DNA of 64,000 bases, from the NCBI GenBank assembly GCA_014529385.2, contig CM043963.1, positions 71,378,412 through 71,442,411 of the forward strand, read 5' to 3'. Of the stretch, positions 35,269 through 48,494 are shown in pieces. This DNA comes from Adiantum capillus-veneris. Lineage: Eukaryota > Streptophyta > Polypodiopsida > Polypodiales > Pteridaceae. The position numbers and the translations under genes were made by a program. The notes under the pieces were generated by a model that saw only the letters and a program-made list of their open reading frames with translations, was not told where the DNA came from and did no database searches. How positions within the stretch are numbered: the first letter of the stretch is position 1; the number at the start of each line of letters is the position of its first letter.

Positions 35269-35479
35269 CACTATAAGACATCGATTCAATACCGATGCCA
35301 AATTACTGACGTCGGTGGCGGATGTCGATATATGCGTAGATAAATTTGGAGGGAGACCATTTACCAAAAAAAAAAATCAAATCTTAAATTTTGGGCACGT
35401 ATTTTGACGCTTATTGCAATATGTATTTCGATGCCATTACTGACACACATACCGACGCATTCACCGACGTCATCTACAA

Positions 35480-36229
35480 AATAGAACTCGTAAGTTCTTT
35501 TTGCGTTTTTGCCCCATTTTTTGAAGTTCGTCTTGCTCTCCTCCTCCTCACTTGCTTCAGATTTATTGTTGCGGGGCTTTCAGGACTTGGGATATCCACT
35601 CACATACTCCCCTACATTAACAAGGTAAGATTCTTTTCGAGGTTTATGGTAGATTTCTTCATTTCTGTGTGTATGTGTGTGTTAAAGTGTGTGTGTGTTT
35701 TTTGCATATTTGAGGTATTCTCTCAAGTGTTTTGTGCTTACATAGACAGCATGTGAGTGTCCTATCCTTCTCTTCTCTTGCGCGCACGCGCACACACACA
35801 CACACATAATCACACACATGCTCGTAAATACACAAATAAGCAAAAATGCACATTACTTTGTCAATAATTTAAATATACTACACGTGCGTGCACACACACA
35901 CATTTTCAAATTGAGAAAAGAATATAAAAATATTAACTTTGTTATTTTATAAATCTTATTAAAAATCATTATTCACAAACAAACATAATCAAATTTGATA
36001 CTAAAAAATTAAGAGTTATTTTGATTTACTTCAATGTATAATTAGTTTTTTATTTTTATGCAATTTTATGTAAAAATTGAAATATGTTGTTTTTTCAAAT
36101 GTGTGGCATATCGTAGGTGTTGTAAATGTTAGTTAGAATGCTTTAAGTTAAGTTTTTCTGCTAGGTTTTATTTTATATTTGATTATCTTCATACATTTGA
36201 CCATCTTAATATGTTAACGCTAAATTATT
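35480..36229. other. CACTA leader, AT-rich
   Basis: It contains GT- and CA-rich patches (35660-35700; 35790-35816; 35881-35903) and an AT-rich stretch. No protein is recognised. Position between terminus and transposase suggests leader or intron sequence. Confidence 0.4.
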
Positions 36230-37545
36230 AGGATTAGCGGGTTAGGTTTATGTTTAGGTTATAGTGTTGGGTTTAGGTTTGATTATTAGGGTTTAGTCAT
36301 CTTAATACGTTTATGTTAGATTATTAGGGTTAGTGACATTTGATTTAACTGCTAATAAATGGCGGTCCGCATTGGATCGGTTAGGATAATGCAGCTCGTG
36401 GTTTAGCCGTTAGTAGTTGGAAACGCGTATTATATCTCTTAAGGTAAATCATCATTGTTATGTCGATCACGTTGTAAAGGCGGTTGGGGCTTTAGTCCTC
36501 TTAGGGCCAACCGCTTACGGCTAACTGCTTAGGTTCTACTTCTTCACAATTTGGCTGTTTCAGGTTGCTTAGGGCTAGTGTTGTTTTGGGTTACTTAGGG
36601 TTAGTGGCTTTTGATTTGGTTAATCGGTTTAGTGCTGCATTATTATAGTCATGTAAGTAATCTACTTAAGATATACAGCTTAGGGTAAGTGGTTGGACTC
36701 TTTCCGTCCGCTTAGGGTTAGCCGCTTAGGTGTTAGTTCTTTGAATCCAGGTCTCTTAGGGCTAGCCACTTAGGGTTAGCGCCTTTTGATTTGGATGCTC
36801 TAAATCGGCTGATATTAGTGTCGCATTACTTTAGCCATTTCAGTAATCCGCTTAGGGTATGGCGGTTAGGGTGAGCGATGGCTGTTTCAGTTCTCTTAGG
36901 GTTAGGTGCTTAGCGTTATTAGCTTAGGCTAGCCGCTTAGGTGTTAGTACTTAGCAATTTGGTTGTTTCAATCCGCTTAGGATTAGCCACTTAGGGATAG
37001 CGGCTTTAGATTTGACTGCTGTAAATCAACTTAGTGTCGCATTATGTTAGCCATATATTTCAACAAATTAATCCTCTTTGGGTATATAGCACGTAAGCGG
37101 TTAGACTGTTTTAGTCCGCTTAGGGTTCAGGGTTTAGAGCTACTCGCTTATGTGCCACGTCTTTGCAATCTAGTTGTTTCGGGTCGCTTAGGGTTAGCCG
37201 CTAAGGGCTAGCCGCTTAGGTGTCGTTCCTTTGCAATTTAGCTATTTCAAGCCGCTTAAGGACAACCACTTAAGGTTATTTGACCACTCTAAATCAGCTT
37301 AGTGCCTCATTACTTTAGCCATTTCAATAATCTACTTAGAGTAAGTCGTTGAGTAGTTTGAGTTCGCTTAAGGTTTAGGGCTTATGATTACTCACTTAGG
37401 TGTTCGATCTTTGTATTATGCCTGTTTCAGGTCGTTTACGTAAAGCGATGTTTTCTTTGTCCTCTCGAAGTTGGCCGCTCAGGGCTAGCTGTTTAGGTTT
37501 TGATTCTTTGCAATTCGCCCTAAATCAACCGCTAGGAATTTTAGG
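36230..37545 (+). repeat. Degenerate TTAGGG-rich tandem array
   Basis: The phrases GCTTAGGGTTAGC and GCTTAGGGCTAGCCGCTTAGG recur many times inside a longer unit that also contains GCATTACTTTAGCCATTTCA (about 36637, 36825, 37055, 37305), so the higher-order period is roughly 190-250 bp and quite degenerate. It lies in the 5' subterminal part of the CACTA element. CACTA elements usually carry subterminal repeats bound by their own TNPA-like protein, and this is my favoured reading over an interstitial telomere. Confidence 0.7.
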
Positions 37546-37849
37546 TTTCATTGACTGTTACAATATTAGGGTTTGTACTGGATCTACATGCATTGTCATG
37601 TAGATGCGGGTGTGTACTTATATCGCATTCTCGAATATAGGCATTGACCAATAAAGACGAAAGTAGGTGGTCCTAATCTCTGTGCACCCGAGGTGTGCAG
37701 GGATCGGGCATGTCTAGAGAATGTGAAGTGGTTTAAGTTAGCAAAAAATGGCTTTTGGCCATATGAAGACGCTTATGATTTGGTTGCTAGGATGTGGCTG
37801 TGTCTGGGCGGTTAGGGTAGAAAAATACAAACGATCCTTAGAAATGGCT

Positions 37850-38065
37850 TGTGCACTTCAAAAACACAAACATACTTCTACAATGCAAACAGACTTTGAC
37901 AAATGGACTTTAATAACGCAAACAGACTTCAATAACGCAAATGAACTTCAGAAACGCAAATGGACTTTAAAAATGCAAACGGCTCTAAAGCGGGTTAGGG
38001 ATAGGGATTGGCCATTTCAATCTGCTTAGGACCACAAAAATAACGCAAATAGACTTAAGAGACGC
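37850..38065 (+). repeat. About 20-bp tandem repeats (AACGCAAAYRGACTT)
   Basis: At least seven imperfect copies of an AACGCAAACAGACTTCAATA-like unit run from 37850 to 37985, with two more at 38041-38062. They lie between the TTAGGG array and the transposase start. Function is unknown; they may be further subterminal binding repeats. Confidence 0.7.
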
Positions 38066-38232
38066 AACGTTTACCCATTTCCTAGTTTGCTTAGAGCTAA
38101 CTGCTCTAAAGAGATTTTGCTTTAAATAGAAGCTTGGTATGTTTTAAATTAGAGTGCTGTGAATTAAAGCATTTTGTTTTGAGGTTTATGACGAGTGATT
38201 TGTTAATTTGTTGCATCATCTGTAGATTAATC

Positions 38233-39938
38233 ATGGATGATAGGATGACGTGTCCTTGTGCGCAATGCAAGCATCAAATCTTCCAAAAACAAAAAATCTG
38301 TGATCCGAGATCTCATGGTCCAGAGAAAATCGATCAACCCCCACAAATAGATATTCCTCCAATTTCATCATAGAGAAGGCGAATATCAAACAAACTGCCA
38401 TCGGTGGAGTCCACCTCACCAACACTCGATGCCACATTCCAAGCAGTTGAGAACAAATGTTAGACGTGTTCTTTGACATGGACCCCACCAAGGTGTCAAA
38501 AATATTCAAGGCAGCACTGCAAATCAACCTCAATCATCCCATCAATATCGACAACATGAGAGCAACGATAAAGAAGAACAAATGATGTAGACTCTTGCAT
38601 GTAGGTCGCTTTACAATGGTGCAAAAATATTAGTTCTCCGTACCGCTTTGGCAATGCTTAATTTGCAGTTTGTTTATGGGTGGTCTGACATGAGTGTCAC
38701 AGAGCTTTTCAGATAAATATACTATATACTAAGCATCAACCCAAAGTTCAATACTGTGTATTGTGTTGACGTGTTAATGTATTGATAGGATGCTCAACGA
38801 GCAAATTTTGTCGGAAGGCAATCACATGCCCCCGGTCGGCCACTAAAAAGCTTCTTACTAGCTTGGGCATGGATTATCATAAAATACATACATGTTATAA
38901 TAAGTATATACTCTTGCGCAATGAGTATGAAAATTTGAAACAATGTCCCAAATGTGGATCAAACAGGTATAGAGAGGACACACAAGGAATTTGTCCTTGC
39001 AAAGATTCTCCAACACTTTCCTATCATTCCAAGAATAAAGAGCATGTTCAGGTGCAAGTCTATAGCAACTTTAATGACATGGCACACCAATACTAGATTC
39101 ACATATGATGTGATGCGGGTTCCTGCCGACTCTCGTACATGGAAGCACATAGAAGAAAGATGGCCTACATTCAAGGATGAGATGTGATGCGGGTGCCTAC
39201 CGATTCTCGTGCATGGAAGCACATAGAAGAAAGATGGCCTACATTCAAGGATGAGCCTCGTTGTATCCGTTTTGACCTGGCATTGGATGGAGTAAACCCC
39301 TTTGGATTAAAGAGTTTGTCATGGAGCACACTACCTATTTGCTTGGTTGATTATAATCTTCCACCATGGTTAGCTATCTAGAAGGGCCATCTGCTATTCT
39401 CACTATTTTCCCACGAAAATACAAGGCAAAGAACATGGACGTCTATCTAGCACCACTTATAGAAGAGCTACAAAGCTTGTGGACGGGGATCGATATGGTT
39501 GATATGTCCCAATTGATCGAACGATGACATGCCCATGTGCAAGGCATTCTCATGTAGACCATGCACGATTGGCTAGCTTTGGTGAGTGTTCAGGTAAGTA
39601 TCTTTGAAACCCTCACCTATATGCAATACCTGGCCTGGTCAACACTTTTATTTTATTTTTATAATTTTGAAGCTTTACTCGGACAATCATGCATGTCGGA
39701 TACGTGGTCCTTGACTTGGCTTTCGCCACTTTGATTCCTTGAGCAAGACAATTTACGAGGAGCATGGTAGATTTTTACCTGAAGGATATGAGCTATGTGG
39801 ACCAAATATGCAAACACGACATGCATCCAATGAAAGCAAGTGATTCAAAGAACATGTGGCTAGAGAGGGGAGATTTCAAGCCACTCGGCATGAAGAGACT
39901 CTCTAATTTCCATGAATTCCCGTATTGGAGTGACCTAC
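38233..39938 (+). pseudogene. CACTA TNP2 transposase, N-terminal half
   Basis: ATG 38233 opens MDDRMTCPCAQCKHQIF, a C-x-C-x-x-C transposase-associated domain. Broken frames then give TNP2 motifs: ALAMLNLQFVYGWSDMSVTELF, LLTSLGMDYHKIHTCYNKY, CPKCGSNRYRED, WKHIEERWPTFKDE, ALDGVNPFGLKS, YNLPPWLA, and after a likely intron (39595-39672, GTAAGT to GAAG) GMKRLSNFHEFPYWSDLL. A 74-bp tandem duplication (39107-39254) shifts the frame. TNP2 is the catalytic DDE-type CACTA transposase. The text stops exactly at the Gypsy LTR and resumes at 48495. Confidence 0.8.
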
Positions 39939-40631
39939 TGTAATGGAAATGGCCTATGAACTTTGAGAGTAGCGGAATTAGGAAATTAGATAAAGCACTT
40001 TTGTGAGATTACTTTGCGAGCATAGCGGGTGAACTCAATTGATGGTAGCAACATAAACATGGTACTTAGTTAACTTGTCGTGAATAATATTTTGCAAGAG
40101 AAAAAGTTTAGAGAACATGACAACAATTGAGGACCGTATTCATACGGAGCCGGTCCCCCCTCCAATAGGCATTTGTATTATAGTTTCTCCCATCAAGAGA
40201 GACTTGGTATAATACAATCTTTGTGTTCCTTGTGACCTTGGTGATGCAATGAAGATGGAAAGCTGCATGCATCACAAGCATAACATAAACTTTGTAGAAA
40301 GCATTCACTATCCCAAGCCTCAGTCCCAAGGCCTCAAACACCTTCGAAGGTGGAGAGAGCTAGCAGGGAATGAGGGTAGGGAAGAGGAAGAAGAAACATT
40401 CCATAGGAGAAAGAAATAGTTCCTCACTTATCATCACTCTTCTTGCTAGTATACATAATAGCATAGTAAATGAAGATGGAGAAGATGGCAAGCTTAAGCA
40501 TTGAAGCATGGCTCTTGGTTGGATTTGCATTCCATAGCCAAGAGTGTTGGTGTAAGCTCTCACTTCTCACAAGCTTGGAGAAGGAGGTGGAGTTCCTCTA
40601 CTGTCACCAAGTGAGAATGAATCCACAAAAT

Positions 40632-40662
<31 letters not shown>

Positions 40663-41620
40663 GTGTATACCCCCTCAACACACCCCTTGCTTGCTTGGGG
40701 CGAGTTCTACTCTGTTTTTCATGTCTCAAGCTCATTGGACCCTCTCCCCCTAGCCAATCACATGCAGCATGCATTTCAAGTACATGGGTACTCTTTGGAC
40801 AAGTGTCCTCCTTACCCCTTAGAGAGAGAGAGCTTGAAAATATCTAGATATTTTTGGATGGAACTAGAAGCTCATTGGACCCCTCTTTAGCCCAACCAAT
40901 AGCATTCAAGCACACCATGTGGCTAAGCATAGGGAGAGTCTGACATGTGTCCCATGTGCCCCTTGAGAAAAGGGGTGCCCTTTGGGTGAGTGGGAGGCTA
41001 AGTCAAAGATTCCCCTAAATTTGGGGCTTTCCCCCTCCTTTGTAGGGTCTCTTTTTACTCAAGCACCTTATCTCCCATGCATGGGAAGCTTCTCAAGCAC
41101 CTTCCTCATTAAGCATGACAAGCACCTCAAGCACCTTAGTCATCAAGCACGACAAGCACCTCAAGCACCTTAGTCATCAAGCACGACAAGAACCTCAAGC
41201 TTAGGTCGGGTTCCCACCTCAAGCTCAACCCTAGCTTGCCTAAGGTCAAAGGACTTTTAACACTAACTATTGGAGGTCTTTAGTGAAGCTAACCCTAAGG
41301 TATTTTAAGCTCCATTAGATGCATGTTGCTCTTTGATAGACTACTTCCTTTTGGACCCATATTGAGATGTAGCCATCTCTACTCTTGGTCCCCTACTGAG
41401 ACAAGTCTAGAAGCACTTATTGCACATTGCTCTTTGGTAGACCATCTCCTTTTGGACCCGTATTGAGATGCAACCATCTCTCCTTTTGGTCCCCTGTTGA
41501 GACAGGTCTAGAAGCACATGTCTCAATTCTAACTCTTGTTCCCGTTTATTCTCCCACATTAAATGATCAGTTTAATATGACAAAATCATTTGGGTATGCT
41601 AGATATTAGATTTTATGACA
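39939..41620 (-). repeat. G2 3' LTR (left copy, 1682 bp)
   Basis: It begins TGTAATGGAAATGG and ends TTTTATGACA. It contains a (GT)n tract of about 29 bp (40633-40661) and a cluster of about 20-bp repeats (AAGCACCTCAAGCACCTTAG) at 41090-41190. Confidence 0.85.
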
Positions 41621-42329
41621 TTACCTCTCTCTTGAAATCATAGTCGTCCTCGAGTATGAGGTAGAGAAGATAAAGCCTAGTCATTAGTCCATGTTTCTTA
41701 GCGGGTAGAGGATCCTTTTTACCCTATGACATCATTCCAAGATAGATGACTAATCCATTTGGTCCTTGGGAGACGTAGCTGCCGCAAGCATGTCTGCTCT
41801 TTAGTCCATATCATACTTCCAAAGTAGAGTGACAAGTTCTACTTGGTGTTTGGGAGACGTTGTCACCACAAACATGATTCTAAGCATGCATACAATTTAA
41901 ATTTGTGCACAATAAAAAGAGAACTAGTCTTATAAGACAAAAACATTTTTAATTTAGAATGCATTTTCACATGCTTACTTTAAGGCATCATTGTAAGTAT
42001 TGACAAGGTTCATATTATCCTTAAGCTAGGTTCTTTGCATCCATCTAGCATCTTTAAAAGAATAATTCTTAAACTTAATAAGATATCGTCAGATAATCTT
42101 ACCTTGTCTTCATGTCATAGGATAGACTCAGATTGAAGTACTTGATCTCCGATGTTTGGAGGGTCTGCAACTATTGCTTCTTTTAATGGCACTCCTTTGT
42201 AAGGCTTATGTAGGCTCTCATGGAAAACATGGTGCATGAGCCAATGGTCGGGGCAACTTTAATTGATAAGCAATCTCATTGATTGGCTCAAGAATTTAAA
42301 AAGGAACATAGTATCTTTTTGCTAGGTTA

Positions 42330-45300
42330 GCATAATACTCTTGGTGGCCCATAGGATTCTTGTACGTAGTATGTCTTGGATGAGCCTTGAGAAACTTTAG
42401 CAAGACCCAATCATTTTACTTAAAGGCTAAGGCTCTTTTGTGCTTATCAGCAGACAACAGCCCTTTTTGCCTTTGCTTTGAGATGGATATAACCTCTTTA
42501 ATCTTTGGAAAAGATTCTTGTGAGTCTCGGCTATATTCATTAGTAGCGAAGATCTTCCCACGTACTTTAAGTAGTAAGGGACTTTTGGATCTTCCCTCTT
42601 TAACTTTGAAAGGTGCTTTCCCCATAGAAGTATGTACAATGTCATTGTACGCATACTCTATAAGAGGTAGGTTTTTCTCTCATTGAGAAAGTTGATCTAC
42701 TTCCATGACATAGGCTTTTAGTAGATTAAGAATCGTTAGATTAGTTATTTCACTTTGGTCATCCGTTTGTGGATGATAGGCCGAAAGAGAAATTTAATCT
42801 ACTTCCTAGATTCTCAAAGAGACCCTTCTAGAAATTATTGGTCATTCTAGGATCTTTGTCCGACACTATGGATGTTGGAAAGCCATGATGCTTGAAAATT
42901 TGAGATCTGAAGAGGGTTGCCATTTGATGTGCCTTAATAGTCTTTCTGACAGGCATAGAGTGTGTTTTCTTGTTAAGCTTGTCGACTGAAACAATCCAAG
43001 TTGCTTCCCCCGATCAAATTTCAACTTTTGGTATACCACACATTTTGAAACATACTGTTGTATGTTTACTTTTCATGGTAGACCAATAGAAATACATTTC
43101 TACTCCTTGAAGAGTAGATTATGGATTCCCGCTTTGCCCCGCATAAGGAGAAGTATGGGATTCCTACATGACTTTCTTATTGTATGGGTGAGTAACACAT
43201 AGCCTATTTCCGTTTGGAAGATAACCATCCTTCAAGGTGAATGGTTCTTTTTTCTTCCCTACTCTTTTCTTCCCTAATGCAAAGGCTGTAATTACATACT
43301 TAAAGTCTTGATCAGTAGAATACTCATCTATCATAAAAGATAGATCATTATGAGTTGCTATATACACCACATTTACCCTTGGTCGTTGTGAAAGTGCATC
43401 GACCACTTGATTGTGCTTGCTAACAATGTGAGCAATATGAAATTTAAATTGCAAAAGAAAATTTGCCCACCTCATTTGTTTGTTGGAGAGATTGCTTCAT
43501 GAAGTTCTTGAGGCTTTGTGATCCATTCGAAGGATGAATGGAGTCCCCAAGTGATAGTGGTTCCACGTGTTTAGGGCATATAGAATAGCTAGTAGCTCTT
43601 TTTCGTATTGGTCCAATACTCACTTATCGAAGTTGAGTCTTTGACTCTCATATGCTATGGCATGCCCTTCTTGAAGCAAAATAGCTTCAAGGCAATTACC
43701 ACAAGCATCACATTGGACTTCAAATGGCTTTGAGAGATCTAGTAGTGTGAGCGCACGTTGAGAGATAAGATTCTCCTTAAGCTTCTTCAAAAGCTTCTTG
43801 CACTTTTGCAGTCCATGAATACTTAACGTTCTTTTTTTGTTAAGTCATGTAATGGGCCTGCTATTAGTGAGAATATTTTCTATGAAGCATCTATAGTATG
43901 CACACATACCTATGAAGCTTCATACCTCCTATAGATTCCTTGGATTAGGCCATCCTTTTATTATCTCAAACTTTGTTGGATCCATACAGGTGCCATTTTT
44001 AGAGATAATGTGACCTAATATTGAATCTCTTGTAGGAAAAAATCACTTTTCTTTTGATTAATGAAAAGCTTATTCTCTCTCATAACTTGAAAGATTACTT
44101 GGAGGTGTCCCTTGTACTCTTCAAGAGAATTTGAATGGCCTAAAGATTTTGTCCATCATGAGTTTGAATGCGTCTGGATCATTTTTCAGGGCAAAACTTG
44201 TAACTTATCATAGATCTTCTACTCGCGGCACGGGAAACCTATTTTTGATAGATCTTATTTAGTGATCTATAGTCGACACACATGTGACATGTGTCGTTTT
44301 TCTTTTACACTAAAAGTAATGGTGAACAAAATGGAGAGGAGCTAGACCTCACCATCCCTTTTTCCACCAATTCATGCACTTGCCTCATGATCTCCTCTTG
44401 TTGAGTTTGTGAAACTCGATAAGGAGGCTTGTTAGGCGGTGAGCTTCCTGATAGGAGATCAATTGCATGGTCATCATCCCTCATTTTAGAGGTAGCTCAC
44501 TAGGGATGTCATCAAAGAAAACATCTTGGAATCCATTTAGGAAATTAGACAACTCTAATTCCTCTTGATTTCCTTTATTGCAGGGATATGGTGTTCCCTA
44601 ACTCATTAGCATCTATGTACATGCTCTTTTCCCTGTAGGTGAGTAGATTCTCCTTTCAAGGAACTTCATGTTGGAAGCCATGCGGTTAAACCATGGTGCC
44701 CCAACGATAACTTACTCATGTTTGAGAGGGGAGATGAAGAAATCCTCTTTGTCCACATAACTTTGGACATGAAGCCTCAATTTTTCAGTGAAGGGAGTAA
44801 CTAAGATGTCTTGTCCCTTGATAGATCCATCGGCATCTCCCATCTTGTGGGCTTGTATGCCTAGCTTGGTGGTCAACTCCGTGGATATTGAAGTTGTGAG
44901 TTGAACCAGGGTCAAAACAAAATAAAGGCATCATGTTTTGCATCTTTCCCCAAGCATAGGAAAGGAGAAATCCTTGGCAATGAGCATCCTCTTTTGGAGC
45001 TTCAAACATAGAGGCTCTAGGAGTCTCATTGTGGGAGATTCTCTTGGGGCAAGGACGATAACCATGGCCTTGCTCCCCACACTTAAAACATTTGTGATCC
45101 TTACGAAAAGCTTCTAACTCTTTAGGAGAGTTTTTATATTTACCTTTGTAAACTCACTTCTCCTTGGACCGATTGTTGTTGTTGTTGGAATAGCCTTGGT
45201 AAGAATTTTGGGCATCGATTTTCCTCTTGGCATCACTTTTGTCTTTATTTTCCATGGGCTTGACATTCTGTCTCGCCCCTTGGAAATTGATGCGCGAAGC

Positions 45301-46411
45301 AACCATGGTGTGGTGGATTACTTCGGTGATAGAATCAGGCTGTTGAGAGTTGACATACTTGGCCATCTCTTTGGGTAATCCCGCACAGAATTGTTTCTTT
45401 TGCACGAAAAAGTCTATCTTTTGAAAGACAGTAGCCTTGAGATGTAAATCCCAAAACTTGTCCATATATTTGTGGATAGAATCATGAGAGAGAAGCCTCA
45501 AACTCTGCATCTGATGAGCACTTTGCCCTTTGCATTTCTTGCAAGGAATTGCTTCATGATGTAAACTTGTAGAGTTTTCCATGTCATTGGGGCTTCGCCG
45601 TTGCCACGAAGGCTAACCCACCATTGACGAGGCAATTTTTGGAAGTGCATAGCTACATGGTGTAGATTGGAGGACTCCGTGAAGCCCTTGTCTCCAAAGG
45701 CCACATTAAATTGTTGGATGAAGGCCAATACTTTGTCGGTAGCACCAAAGGTTCCATCATAGGTGAGAAAAGAGATAATCTTTCCTCCCTCTTTGAACTT
45801 CTTGACCTTTTGGGACCTTCGCTGTGCAGAGTAAGCTTTGCGATGTCCTCCCTCTTGTATTCTCTAGGAGAATAGCCATAGCTTTCATCGGAAGAAGAGG
45901 AAGGTGAAAAAGAAGGAGAAGAGGGTGACCTCTTTCTTGCCCTTTTCTTCCTTTGTTTCCTCTCTTCCCTTTTGGAGTGACAAGGAGAAGGACTATGGGT
46001 TAACCGTTTCCTCTTGGGAGGAGTTGGCGATCATTTAGACTGTTGTCTTTGTGGAGCCACATCTTCGGAGGAACTTAGAGATTCATTACTTTCGCGTTAT
46101 TTGGATTCCTTCTCTCCTATGGGAGAGAGTCTTCTTTTGGGGTTCTCATCAAGAGGCCTCCTAAGCTCTCTCTCCTCTTGGAGAGGAAGGATAATACCAT
46201 AAGCATGAAATTGTTGAGTAACTTCATCTTGCAAAGCAGGGTTGCCCATAGCTTGTTGCAACCTAGTAACAAGATAATTAACAAACATGGGGGCATCATC
46301 ATTAGCACCTTCATGTGAAAAATCAAAGTTATCAATGTTCATTCTACTCTCTTGGTTATTGTCAGCCTTGTTAACAAAATTTGTGTGATTATTTAGTGTA
46401 TCCTTTGGCAA
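42330..46411 (-). pseudogene. Gypsy gag-pol polyprotein of G2, many lesions
   Basis: Reading leftward: gag (46411-45100, start MPKDTLNNHTNF, Ser/Arg-rich middle, retro-gag core near 45730-45560, knuckle region near 45080), protease (FCFDPGSTHNF near 44925), RT (FRVQG and DPDAFKLMMDKIFRPF near 44150; LGHIISKNG near 44000; IKGWPNPRNL near 43940), RNase H (FEVQCDACGN near 43720; YEKELLAILYALNTWNHY near 43570), integrase (SVDKLNKKTHSMPV near 42970; FPTSIVSDKDPRMT near 42860) and a C-terminal tether region (IAYQLKLPRPLAHAP near 42240). The YxDD box of RT is deleted between FRPF and LGHI. Numerous stops show it is dead. Confidence 0.8.
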
Positions 46412-46776
46412 GTCAAAACCTTAGTTGCTACTCCTCTTAGCCTTTGAAAATAGGCACTTATCTACACCCACGGCTCAAAGTGGTTAATTATACAGAGTAG
46501 TAGAGTGGGTCTAACATAGCAGAATTGCCAAGGGATAGCTCCTTTCGGACTTCTTATGGCTCAATAATGGTAAAGCCGTAGGCAAGTCTAAAAAGACTCC
46601 ATCATTAAGACCAAAGCTCCCGAGGTGTGCACCATATCCCACATAGTGGGCTCAAAATCGATAATAGATCCCAGTCCCACTTACCTTAATATAATTAACC
46701 AAATCAACCATTAATAGGCTACTTAAGGACCTCTCTTCTTAAGCAAGAAAAGAGAAACCAAATGCTCTGATACCAA

Positions 46777-47470
46777 TGCAATGGAAATGGCCTATGAACT
46801 TTGAGAGTAGCGGAATTAGGAAATTAGATAAAGCACTTTTATGAGATTACTTTGTGAGCATAGCGGGTGAACTTAATTGATGGTAGCAACATAAACATGG
46901 TACTTAGTTAACTTGGCATGAACAATAATTTTGCAAGAGAAAGAGTTTAGAGAACATGACAAAAATTGAGGACCGGATTCATACGGAGCCGGTCCCCCCT
47001 CCAATATGCATTTGTATTATAGTTTCTCCCATCAAGAGAGACTTGGTACAATACAATCTTTGTGTTTCTTGTGACCTTGTTGATGCAATGAAGATGGAAA
47101 TCTTCATGCATCACAAGCATAACATAAACTTTGTAGAAAGCATTCGCTATCCTAAGCCTCAGTCCCAAGGCCTCAAACACCTTCGAAGGTGGAGAGAGCT
47201 AGCAGGGAATGAGGGTAGGGAAGAGGAAGAAGAAACATTCCATAGGAGAAAGAAATAGTTTCTCACTTATCATCACTCTTCTTGCTAGTATACATAATAG
47301 CATAGTAAATGAAGATGGAGAAGATGACAAGCTTAAGCATTGAAGCATGGCTCTTGGTTGGATTTGCATTCCATAGCCAAGAGTGTTGGTGTAAGCTCTC
47401 ACTTCTCACAAGCTTGGAGAAGGAGGTGGAGTTCCTCTACTGTCACCAAGTGAGAATGAATCCACAAAAT

Positions 47471-47540
<70 letters not shown>

Positions 47541-48488
47541 CCCCTCAACACACCCCTTGCTTGCTTGGGGCGAGTTCTACTCTGTTTTTCATGTCTCAAG
47601 CTCATTGGACCCTCTCCCCCTAGCCAATCACATGCAGCATGCATTTCAAGTACATGGGTACTCTTTGGACAAGTGTCCTCCTTACCCCTTAGAGAGAGAG
47701 AGCTTGAAAATATCTAGATATTTTTGGATGGAACTAGAAGCTCATTGGACCCCTCTTTAGCCCAGCCAATAGCATTCAAGCACACCATGTGGCTAAGCAT
47801 AGGGAGAGTCTGACATGTGTCCCATGTGTCCCTTGAGAAAAGGGGTGCCCTTTGGATGAGTGGGAGGTTAAGTTAAAGATTCCCCTAATTTTGGGGCTTT
47901 CCTCCTCCTGTAGGGTCTCTTTTTTACTCAAGCACCTTACCCCCCATGCATGGGAAGCTTCTCAATCACCTTCCTCATTAAGCATGACAAGCACCTCAAG
48001 CACCTTAGTCATCAAGCACAACAAGCACCTCAATCACCTTAGTCATCAAGCATGACAGGCACCTCAAGCTTAGGTCGGGTTCCCACCTCAAGCTCAGTCC
48101 TATATTGCCTAAGGTCAAAGTACTTTTAACACTAACTATTGGAGGTCTTTAATGAAGCTAACCCTAAGGTATTTTAAGCTCCATTAGATGCACGTTGCTC
48201 TTTGATAGACTACCTCCTTTTGGACCCGTATTGAAATGTAACCATCTCTCCTCTTGGTCCCCTACTGAGACAAGTTTAGGATGCACTTATTGCACATTGC
48301 TCTTTGGTAGACCATTCCCTTTTGGACTTGTATTAAGATGCAACCGTCTCTCCTTTTGGTCCGCTGCTAAGATAGGTCTAGAAGCACAGGTCTCAATTCT
48401 AACTCTTTTCTCATTTATTCTTGCACATTAATGATCAGTTTAATATGAGAAAATCATTTGGGTAAGCTAGATATTAGATTTTATGACA
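46777..48488 (-). repeat. G2 5' LTR (right copy, 1712 bp)
   Basis: It begins TGCAATGGAAATGG and ends TTTTATGACA, matching the left LTR. Its (GT)n tract is longer (about 47473-47539), which explains most of the length difference. High identity implies a fairly recent insertion compared with other elements here. Confidence 0.85.
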
Positions 48489-48494
48489 AATTAC

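Larger units (their letters stand above)
39939..48488 (-). mobile_element. Ty3/Gypsy LTR element G2 nested in the CACTA element
   Basis: LTRs at 39939-41620 and 46777-48488 are close to identical apart from microsatellite length. A minus-strand PBS (GCTCTGATACCA at 46764-46775) abuts the right LTR, and a purine tract (minus AAGAGAGAGGTAA, plus 41621-41633) abuts the left LTR, so the element reads leftward. LTR ends are TG and CA. The flanking pentamers CCTAC (39934-39938) and ATTAC (48490-48494) agree at three of five positions, a poor target duplication, yet the host reading frame continues across the insertion. Confidence 0.85.

Noticed and set aside
36230-37545. Telomere end or interstitial telomere
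   Set aside because: TTAGGG units are scattered in a longer degenerate repeat rather than forming a perfect array, and the position is inside a CACTA element.
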